This document shows positions 5,558-10,598 of a DNA stretch of 10,598 bases, piece by piece. Positions within the stretch are counted from its first letter, which is position 1. Each line of letters opens with the position of its first letter. Where the stretch lies: positions 1 to 10,598 of the forward strand of contig CAMLLI010000065.1 of the NCBI GenBank assembly GCA_946480685.1, given 5' to 3'. The position numbers were made by a program, and so were the translations under genes. Source of the stretch: an uncultured Flammeovirgaceae bacterium (GTDB taxonomy: Bacteria; Bacteroidota; Bacteroidia; Cytophagales; Cyclobacteriaceae). Below the pieces are notes generated by a model. The model saw nothing but the letters and a program-made list of their open reading frames with translations, did not search any database and was not told the origin of the DNA.

Positions 5558-6034
5558 ATGTCGCGGCAAATACAGATATATACTACCCTCAAAGACGATT
5601 TGCACTTTGTAGAATACCTTCGCAAAAATTTTGACTGCGCCTTGTTTCAAAGTTTTGCTTCCACAGAAGAAGCTGTGTGGATAAACAGTCCGGAAGATTT
5701 ACACGATCCCTACGATACAATTAAAATATGGAATCGTGATTTTCCGTGGAAGCCTCGCTATGAGAAAACGTCCCGCGATCAACTGGTATATATCAGCAAT
5801 ACATCTTTTGCACCGATCATCGTGCTGGAACGTAGCAACTGGCAAATGAACCGCCACGGAAAAATATATTGGGCCAAAGAGATTTCCGACATCCCGGAAT
5901 ATCAAGTTGTATACTTCGAAAAATTTTACAACAAAGTAGCGCAGTGGTTTCAGAAAAATGCTTTCGGCAAAATAAAGCAGAACGATGTTAATGTTTATTA
6001 TATGGAGGATGCGTGGAAGCGCCTTGCTCGATAG
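5558..6034 (+). CDS. Conserved-looking protein of unknown function
   Basis: A 158-residue soluble protein that I cannot assign. It begins MSRQIQIYTTLKDDLHFVEYL, suggesting a beta-strand followed by a helix. Two aromatic-rich segments follow (WNRDFPWKPRYE near 58-69, RHGKIYWAKEI near 99-109). The tail is YFEKFYNKVAQWFQKNAF near 119-136 followed by VNVYYMEDAWKRLAR. Strands such as QLVYIS and PIIVLERS suggest an alpha/beta fold. There are no cysteine clusters, signal peptide or membrane segments. I have a faint memory of proteins starting MSRQI.FY in other bacteria, also without known function. The 17-bp gap to the STAS-like gene makes co-transcription likely. The ATG is the natural start just after that gene's stop. 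Confidence 0.7.
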   Translation: MSRQIQIYTTLKDDLHFVEYLRKNFDCALFQSFASTEEAVWINSPEDLHDPYDTIKIWNRDFPWKPRYEKTSRDQLVYISNTSFAPIIVLERSNWQMNRHGKIYWAKEISDIPEYQVVYFEKFYNKVAQWFQKNAFGKIKQNDVNVYYMEDAWKRLAR

Positions 6035-6138
6035 GGAAGCTCGAACTGACTACCCCTGTTGCTGCTCGTTATTTGCTGGTGTTTGAACATTTTTTAAATC
6101 AGGGTGCCATTCCAGATCTGTATTGAAGACATTTTCCG

Positions 6139-6162
6139 AAAAAAAATCAGGAATTTTTCCTG
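6139..6162 (-). terminator. Hairpin with T tract on the minus strand, possible antisense terminator
   Basis: CAGGAA (6148-6153) and TTCCTG (6157-6162) form a 6-bp stem with a 3-nt loop. On the minus strand the stem is followed by a run of Ts, the complement of the A run at 6139-6146. In that orientation it looks like an intrinsic terminator, but no minus-strand gene reads into it; the DinB-like gene just downstream is on the plus strand. It may be a chance palindrome or may block antisense transcription. Confidence 0.3.
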
Positions 6163-6256
6163 CCCTTCAAACCACCTGACATAAGGCTGTCACTCGGCTC
6201 ATATTTCTTTGTATCACTAAACGCAACAAATCACAAAAACTAAAACCCAAAAGCAT

Positions 6257-6769
6257 ATGAGCAACGTAGCTGAACCCAAAGCAAAAGTAAGTCCGGTAAT
6301 TACTGCTGAACAATTGTTGGAACATTGGCAGGGACATCGCAGGCTGACACGCAGAGCGATTGAGGCTTTTCCGGAAGACAAATTATTTTCGTACTCCATC
6401 GGTGGCATGAGATCATTCGCTGATTTAGTAATGGAGATGTTATCTATGCCCGAAGAAGGACTCAAAGGAAGTATTACCGGTAACTGGGTAACTGGAGAGG
6501 ATGCGAACAACCTTTTTGCAAGAAAGGCACCTGCAACAAAAGCAGACTTACTTCGCATTTGGGATGAAACCACGGAAAAGATCAACGAGCTGTGGCCGAA
6601 GATACCGGCACATCGCTTCCAGGAAAATGACATGGCCTTTGGTATGTACGAAGGACCGATATACTGGACTATTCTCTATTTTATCGACAACGAAATACAC
6701 CACCGCGGACAAGGTTATGTATATCTCCGTTCACTCGGCATAGAACCTCCTGCTTTCTGGGAGCGCTAG
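6257..6769 (+). CDS. DinB-family protein (putative metal-dependent four-helix bundle)
   Basis: A 170-residue protein of the DinB/YfiT-like helix-bundle superfamily. Recognition rests on the opening helix (TAEQLLEHWQGHRRLTRRAI at about 17-35), the GGMRSFADLVMEML helix at about 49-62, and especially the ending DNEIHHRGQGYVYLR (about 144-158) followed by GIEPPAFWER. DinB enzymes usually coordinate a divalent metal with one His in the second helix and two in the HHRGQ motif. Here His148 and His149 are present, but the first His position is occupied by Glu60 or a neighbour. The subgroup may use a different ligand or not bind metal. Relatives include thiol-dependent transferases (bacillithiol, mycothiol) and proteins induced by DNA damage; no substrate can be named. 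It is monocistronic, with a 222-bp upstream gap and its own terminator. Confidence 0.85.
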   Translation: MSNVAEPKAKVSPVITAEQLLEHWQGHRRLTRRAIEAFPEDKLFSYSIGGMRSFADLVMEMLSMPEEGLKGSITGNWVTGEDANNLFARKAPATKADLLRIWDETTEKINELWPKIPAHRFQENDMAFGMYEGPIYWTILYFIDNEIHHRGQGYVYLRSLGIEPPAFWER

Positions 6770-6794
6770 TTCGAAACAGTAGCCATAGCGTTGT

Positions 6795-6826
6795 AAGCCC
6801 TTCTTTTTTTTAAGGAAGGGCTTTTT
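6795..6826 (+). terminator. Rho-independent terminator after the DinB-family gene
   Basis: AAGCCCTTC (6795-6803) pairs with GAAGGGCTT (6815-6823), a 9-bp GC-rich stem extended by T-A and G-T pairs across the T-rich loop. A T run (6822-6826) follows. It lies 25 bp past the DinB-family stop. Confidence 0.9.
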
Positions 6827-6886
6827 GCTTATTCTATGTTGGCATAATTCTTCACGCTACTGAAGATATATACCACAAATCTATCT

Positions 6887-7165
6887 ATGAATGCTTTTAT
6901 CTTGCAGGCCATAAACAAGATGCAACGCATGCAATTTACCTACAATGGCAAAGTGCGCTATGTGGAGCCTCAGTGTTATGGTGTTGGCACGAAAGACACG
7001 GAGTTGCTACGCGTGCATCAACTTTCAGGAGGGAGCGAACGCGAGCCGCTATTCAATGTCTCCAAAATTGAAAACCTGAAACTACTGGATGAGTTCTTTA
7101 CGAAGCCCGGTCCGAATTACAAGAAGGGCGACTCTGCTATGAAAATAATTTATTGTGAACTATAG
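6887..7165 (+). CDS. Stand-alone WYL-domain-like small protein
   Basis: A 92-residue protein resembling an isolated WYL-type module. It begins ILQAINKMQRMQFTYNGKVR at about 5-24, matching the I..AI......F.Y.G..R start of WYL domains. VEPQCYGVGTKDTELLRVHQLSGGS at about 26-50 corresponds to the strand pair that often carries the ligand-binding face. The later LFNVSKIENLKLLDEFF at about 55-71 is also typical, followed by a PGPNYKKGDSAM...IYCEL tail. The usual N-terminal HTH of WYL regulators is absent, so it is not a DNA-binding regulator by itself. It could bind a nucleic acid or nucleotide ligand, or act with a partner; this is inference. It converges on the alcohol dehydrogenase gene, with the stop codons only 7 bp apart. 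The family call is moderate. Confidence 0.6.
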   Translation: MNAFILQAINKMQRMQFTYNGKVRYVEPQCYGVGTKDTELLRVHQLSGGSEREPLFNVSKIENLKLLDEFFTKPGPNYKKGDSAMKIIYCEL

Positions 7166-7172
7166 TCATTGA

Positions 7173-8345
7173 TCAGCACGCCATCGCCAACACCTCTTCC
7201 ATCTCTTCTTTGTTAAGTATAGCCGGATTGTTTTTGTTATCGGAAGCTTTGATGATTTTTTTGAAGTCAGCGGAGGAAACGCCACTGGATCTCAAGGCAG
7301 GAATCTTTAACTCGTGCGTTAAACGTTCGATGTGTTCAAGCAGAGAATCGATGTAGTAATCGTCAGATTTATTGTCAGTCGCGGTGAATAATTTACCAAC
7401 AGCGGTATACTTGGCGAGCGCAGCATCGTTGCTTTTTTCAGCGCGTAGTTTCCGTACCGTAATTTTGTTAGCAGAAGCCATCAGTGTACTACAAATTACA
7501 CCGTGCGAAATATTGAAATATCCGCCAACAGCAGAGGCGAAACCATGCACTAAACCAAGGCCTGCATTAGCCAAAGTGATTCCCGAAAGATAGGAAGCCA
7601 ACGCCATGGCTGTACGCGCAGCCAGGTTAGATCCATCTTCGTATACAGGTAACAATGAAGTGGAGATATATTTCAGTCCTTCGTAAGCCAATGCATCCGT
7701 CATAGGGTTTGCTGCTGTGGAAAGGTATGACTCCAGCAACTGAGTAAATGCATCCATGCCACTTGCTGCTGTTATAGCTGGCGGACATCCCAGTGTAAGT
7801 TTAGGATCGATGATCGCTATATCCGGAACAAAGTTGTTATGACGAAGTGATTTCTTATACCCGTTCTCTCCGATCTCCGATAACACTGCATTTTTAGTTG
7901 CTTCACTCCCTGTGCCTGCCGTTGTTGGAATTGCTATAAATGGAATTTTTACTCCGGGGTGTGTCTTTGTACCGACACCTTCCAGGTAGTCTTTTACAGA
8001 TTCCTGTAAGGGCAACATCGCAGCTATAGCTTTGCCCGCGTCAAGCACACTGCCACCACCAATCGCTACAACAACCTGAGGCAGTGCGTGTGATGAATTT
8101 TGAACGGCCGAGTCGATCATGGCCGGTGTAGGTTCACGGTCAATGATGCATTGCTCAACAGTATATCCGGATGCATGTAGTTGCTCCAGGAGTTTTTTAC
8201 TCGCTGCAGAAGAAGTGAACGAACGGGTCCCGGTAACGAGTAGTATTCGTGAACCAAATGTCTTCACAACAGAAGGAAGCGTTGCAATTTTCTCTGCGCC
8301 AAAATATAATTGAGGCGTTGTGGCAAAAGTAAATGCAGAAATCAT
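7173..8345 (-). CDS. Iron-containing (group III) alcohol dehydrogenase family protein with altered metal ligands
   Basis: A 390-residue enzyme of the Fe-ADH fold, full family length. The N-terminal half binds NAD(P): GGGSVLD at about 96-102 and PTTAGTGSE at about 140-148 are the classic motifs. The C-terminal helical half should carry the metal site: Asp198 (GMDAF), then His267 (VHG) and His281 (SHG) are present. The second canonical ligand, the His four residues after Asp198, is Gln202, and the His usually found four residues after VHG (as in AHP) is Ser271. The altered set suggests a variant subgroup with a different metal or mechanism, not proven inactive. It is the second gene of an operon with the ABM monooxygenase, 9 bp downstream of it, so the two may share a pathway, possibly aldehyde or ketone reduction (inference). 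Confidence 0.88.
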   Translation of the reverse strand: MISAFTFATTPQLYFGAEKIATLPSVVKTFGSRILLVTGTRSFTSSAASKKLLEQLHASGYTVEQCIIDREPTPAMIDSAVQNSSHALPQVVVAIGGGSVLDAGKAIAAMLPLQESVKDYLEGVGTKTHPGVKIPFIAIPTTAGTGSEATKNAVLSEIGENGYKKSLRHNNFVPDIAIIDPKLTLGCPPAITAASGMDAFTQLLESYLSTAANPMTDALAYEGLKYISTSLLPVYEDGSNLAARTAMALASYLSGITLANAGLGLVHGFASAVGGYFNISHGVICSTLMASANKITVRKLRAEKSNDAALAKYTAVGKLFTATDNKSDDYYIDSLLEHIERLTHELKIPALRSSGVSSADFKKIIKASDNKNNPAILNKEEMEEVLAMAC

Positions 8346-8354
8346 ACTGACTTT

Positions 8355-8654
8355 TTACTTCGATGCCGGAAACAAAAGTTTATGCTTTACACCCTCGCGT
8401 GGTTTCTCCATCCACGGAGCTACTGTATCGCGCCAGGTAAAATAATGTTGTGTTTCCTTGTGTGCTGCTACAGCTTCGGCATGAGCATACGCTTCGTACA
8501 AAATAAACTTGCCCGGGTTCTGATCATCCTGCAGGATATCAAAACGAAGATTGCCGGGTTCCTTTATTGAATTTTCGTGGTTTATCCGCGTAGCTTCAAT
8601 AAAAGCATCGATAAACTCAGGTTTTACAAACACATGCACAAGGGTTACGATCAT
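8355..8654 (-). CDS. Antibiotic biosynthesis monooxygenase (ABM) domain protein, LsrG/YgiN-like
   Basis: A 99-residue ferredoxin-like dimeric-barrel protein. Visible motifs are MIVTLVHVFVKPEFIDAFIE at the N-terminus, EPGNLRFDILQDDQNPGKFILYEAY at about 32-56, then HKETQHYFTWRD at about 65-76. The R-F-D-x-LQD and LYEAY...HK.T.HY..WRD signatures are standard for ABM proteins, which act on quinols or small oxidisable compounds without cofactors, or as isomerases (LsrG acts on phosphorylated AI-2). The substrate cannot be deduced. It is the promoter-proximal gene of a two-gene unit with the alcohol dehydrogenase (9-bp gap), and transcription probably starts in the 318-bp region to its right, which carries a TACTTTTG box and repeated half-sites. 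Confidence 0.9.
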   Translation of the reverse strand: MIVTLVHVFVKPEFIDAFIEATRINHENSIKEPGNLRFDILQDDQNPGKFILYEAYAHAEAVAAHKETQHYFTWRDTVAPWMEKPREGVKHKLLFPASK

Positions 8655-8683
8655 AACAATTGGTATTTATATATCAATTTAAA

Positions 8684-8756
8684 CTTTGGACATGCGCAAA
8701 AGTAATATACTTTTATAGTAACCATTTGATCTGCTTTGGACTTTTCTGCTCCAAAG
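8684..8756. promoter_or_regulatory. CTTTGGA repeat cluster, candidate operator for the ABM operon
   Basis: CTTTGGAC occurs at 8684-8691 and again at 8734-8741, exactly 50 bp apart. The second copy begins an inverted repeat, CTTTGGA (8734-8740) with TCCAAAG (8750-8756), 9-bp spacer. Relative to the putative -7 box of the ABM operon, one site lies near the transcription start and the inverted repeat just upstream of the -33 region, a typical regulator layout. The binding protein is unknown. Confidence 0.35.
8697..8704 (-). promoter_or_regulatory. Putative Bacteroidota -7 promoter box of the ABM operon
   Basis: Read on the minus strand the bases are TACTTTTG, an exact match to the Bacteroidota -7 consensus TAnnTTTG. 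It would start transcription about 35 bp upstream of the ABM ATG. The matching -33 TTTG is not present at the ideal spacing (TGG is found there), so the promoter may depend on an activator. Confidence 0.4.
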
Positions 8757-8972
8757 AAGATTTGCAAACGGAGCCCAAATCGTCCATTCGAAACGTGATA
8801 TCTGACTATGTGTAGCGATCCTCGCTTACCTGCCCGCTATGCTTTAACAAAAGCAGTTCAGTTCCTTTTGCTCTTCAATTATAATAGGGTAGCTTCTCTC
8901 CTTGCCCATGTAAGTTTTTGGTTCTGTTACATAGAGCAGAGTCATAAGAAGTTCGCAAACTTGCTTATCTAT

Positions 8973-10598
8973 ATGTCTGGCAATAATCAGTTCTCATGGT
9001 GGAAGAATAAGCTTTCACTATCGGCAGGTACTAAGTCTGTTTGGATTGGTATCTTCTTCCTTTTAGGGGTGTCTCACGTTGTTCTCAGCCAGTCGCCATC
9101 GCGCTTATCCGAGAATATTAAACTATACGATCAGGCCGTCAAAAGTAAAGAGTATAAAAAGGCAGCGCAGTATGCTATTGATGTTGCTAAAACCTATACC
9201 GAGTCAAAAGATCTGACTAAAGCTGCCGATTATTTTTCCCATTCGCTCACACAAGCGAAGAAAGCGGCCGACCAAACGCTGATGTTTACCGCATACTATC
9301 AGCTCGGTGTTACAAATACAGAATTAAAAAAATACTCCAAGGCTCAAGAGAATTTTGAGGGTGCATTAGCCATCGCACGACAACTTAAAGATGGTGACAA
9401 GGTAAAGCAAACGCTTATCAGCACAGCAGATAGTTACGCACAGGGAGCGAAGTATAAAAAATCAATTGAGTATGGCGATGAATTGTTATCGACAGCACTC
9501 ACCGAGAATGATATTGTTCTTCAGCAAAAAGCATATCAGTTGTTGGCTGACTACTATAGCAGGCAAGGCAACAAGAAGAAATCATCGGAATACCTCGCGC
9601 AATATAATCTACTGGTAAAATCGCAGCAGAACGAAGAGCAAAAGAAGCGAGAGATGAAAGAGTTGCAGCAGAACATCGCGAAGGCTGGAGATGAAACACG
9701 TGCAGCGCAATCCAAACTTTCGGAACAAACGAAGATACTGCAGCAAACCAATGAGTCGCTCCGCCAGGTGGAGAGTTCACTTCGGGCAACAGCAGATTCG
9801 TTGAAAGAAGTAGAGATGATCAACAAGAATCGTGAAATGGAAATTGATCTCCTGCAAAAAGACAAAGAACTCGCAAGCATCCGCATCAAGGAACAAGAGT
9901 CGCGTATAGAGCATGAGGCGCTGGTACGTAATTCAATTATCGGGGGAAGTTTGCTTTCGCTGGCTTTAATTGCTGTGTTAATCAGCAGTTATCGGAAGAA
10001 GCTGAAAGCAAATGAAAAGATCGATCAGCAGAATAAAAATATCAAGAGCAGCATCAACTACGCCAAGCGAATTCAGGAAGCTATGCTGCCCAAGATCGAC
10101 CAGCATCCTGGTATATTTGATAATTCATTTATACTCTTTAAGCCGCGTGATGTAGTAAGTGGAGACTTTTATTGGATATCAGAAGTAAAAAATGAAAAAC
10201 ATACCGATATAGCATTTGCCGCAGTTGACTGCACGGGACACGGTGTTCCGGGTGCCTTCATGTCGATGATCGGTATAAATGCATTGAACGGTCTGGTAAA
10301 CCACGGCATTACCGAAACCAACAAAATTCTGGACTCGCTGGATTATGAAATCCGCACGGCCTTACGCCAGGAAATTACCGGTAACAACGATGGTATGGAT
10401 GTAGCCTTGTGTATATATAGGCAGCAGGAGCAAATACTCGAATTCTCAGGAGCAAAAAATCCATTGGTATATATTCAGGATGGAAACCTTGTTCAGATCA
10501 AAGGCGATGTCCATTCTATAGGTGGTGTTAAAAATAAACAGGCTTTCTTTTTCAAAAAGCACGCGGTAAAAATAGATAGACCTACCGTTGTATACCTG
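8973..10598 (+). CDS. TPR / coiled-coil / membrane / SpoIIE-type serine phosphatase, 3' end beyond window
   Basis: An open frame of 542 codons running off the right edge. Residues about 21-40 are a hydrophobic export or anchor segment (SVWIGIFFLLGVSHVVLS). About 45-215 are TPR-like helix pairs (KEYKKAAQYAIDVAK, KYSKAQENFEGALAIARQL, KYKKSIEYGDELL). About 215-318 form a Q/E/K-rich coiled coil. A transmembrane helix lies at about 321-339 (SIIGGSLLSLALIAVLIS), followed by a linker helix (NYAKRIQEAMLP) and a PPM/SpoIIE domain. Its metal motifs are intact: SGDFYW near 396, DCTGHGVPGAF from Asp419, DGMD at 473-476. The TPRs probably lie outside the membrane and the phosphatase inside, linking a sensed signal to Ser/Thr dephosphorylation. 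I chose the ATG at 8973 because it gives a signal segment near the N-terminus. An in-frame ATG at 8808 remains possible. Confidence 0.92.
   Translation, partial: MSGNNQFSWWKNKLSLSAGTKSVWIGIFFLLGVSHVVLSQSPSRLSENIKLYDQAVKSKEYKKAAQYAIDVAKTYTESKDLTKAADYFSHSLTQAKKAADQTLMFTAYYQLGVTNTELKKYSKAQENFEGALAIARQLKDGDKVKQTLISTADSYAQGAKYKKSIEYGDELLSTALTENDIVLQQKAYQLLADYYSRQGNKKKSSEYLAQYNLLVKSQQNEEQKKREMKELQQNIAKAGDETRAAQSKLSEQTKILQQTNESLRQVESSLRATADSLKEVEMINKNREMEIDLLQKDKELASIRIKEQESRIEHEALVRNSIIGGSLLSLALIAVLISSYRKKLKANEKIDQQNKNIKSSINYAKRIQEAMLPKIDQHPGIFDNSFILFKPRDVVSGDFYWISEVKNEKHTDIAFAAVDCTGHGVPGAFMSMIGINALNGLVNHGITETNKILDSLDYEIRTALRQEITGNNDGMDVALCIYRQQEQILEFSGAKNPLVYIQDGNLVQIKGDVHSIGGVKNKQAFFFKKHAVKIDRPTVVYL

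Larger units (their letters stand above)
8655..8972. other. 318-bp divergent control region between the ABM operon and the SpoIIE-type gene
   Basis: This region must carry the promoter of the ABM-alcohol dehydrogenase operon (minus) and that of the SpoIIE-type gene (plus). On the minus side it contains a TACTTTTG box (8697-8704) and CTTTGGA half-sites, listed separately. On the plus side the SpoIIE-type frame is open from 8799, with an extra in-frame ATG at 8808 giving 55 more residues. I judge that leader to be non-coding because it does not resemble a signal peptide or domain. No plus-strand promoter is clear. Confidence 0.5.

Noticed and set aside
6217..6633. Minus-strand 138-codon frame opposite the DinB-family gene
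   Set aside because: The plus-strand gene has clear DinB motifs; the opposite frame is Ser/Cys/Leu-rich shadow sequence.
8808..8972. In-frame 55-residue N-terminal extension of the SpoIIE-type protein
   Set aside because: The extra sequence is rich in aromatic and Cys residues without domain character and would place the signal segment deep in the protein; kept only as an alternative start.
9499..9889. Two minus-strand frames opposite the SpoIIE-type gene
   Set aside because: They are antisense to the coiled-coil region of a long, well-supported gene; their Ser/Cys-rich translations mirror the Q/E/K-rich coding strand.

Overview
The window looks like the chromosome of a member of the Bacteroidota, most likely a Cytophagales-type soil or freshwater bacterium (Chryseolinea/Ohtaekwangia-like). 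This is inference from protein style, not a search: a Bacteroidota-type Crp/Fnr regulator, the conserved small secreted protein, DHp-type signalling segments, the TPR-membrane-SpoIIE architecture, few Shine-Dalgarno sequences and one TAnnTTTG-like -7 box. I see no rRNA, tRNA, CRISPR array, prophage or intact insertion sequence. The content is mostly stress, redox and signalling genes in short transcription units.

Layout. 1-118 is the C-terminus of a thioredoxin-fold (peroxiredoxin-like) protein. It converges on a minus-strand pair: a group II truncated globin (625-999) followed by a short AraC-type DNA-binding protein (124-516). The gap between these two holds a 21-bp-period direct repeat. 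A small secreted protein of unknown function (1162-1632) follows and ends in a strong terminator. Next, on the minus strand, come a Crp/Fnr regulator (2228-2800) and the AhpD-like carboxymuconolactone decarboxylase-family gene it probably accompanies (1701-2144). On the plus strand lies a divergent homologue of arginyl-tRNA-protein transferase (3065-4150). A 518-bp gap after it contains a long imperfect hairpin.

The middle holds a plus-strand run: a coiled-coil protein with a histidine-kinase-like DHp segment but no kinase domain (4669-5094), a STAS/SpoIIAA-like protein (5142-5540) and an unknown protein (5558-6034). A DinB-family protein with its own terminator (6257-6769) and a stand-alone WYL-like small protein (6887-7165) follow.

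The right part has a minus-strand two-gene operon, an ABM-type monooxygenase (8355-8654) and an iron-type alcohol dehydrogenase with altered metal ligands (7173-8345). It is divergent from a large TPR/coiled-coil/membrane/SpoIIE phosphatase (8973 to the window end, incomplete). The shared 318-bp region has repeated CTTTGGA half-sites.

How they fit together: the globin, AhpD-like protein, peroxiredoxin-like tail and Crp/AraC regulators suggest small independent redox-response units. The DHp-only, STAS-like and SpoIIE proteins suggest intracellular signalling, but no direct link between them is proven. I found no clearly new multi-gene system. The best candidates for a second look are the hairpin at 4323-4429, the direct repeats at 587-620, the cysteine-poor ATE homologue, the kinase-less DHp/STAS/unknown trio, and the ABM/alcohol dehydrogenase pair with its putative operator.
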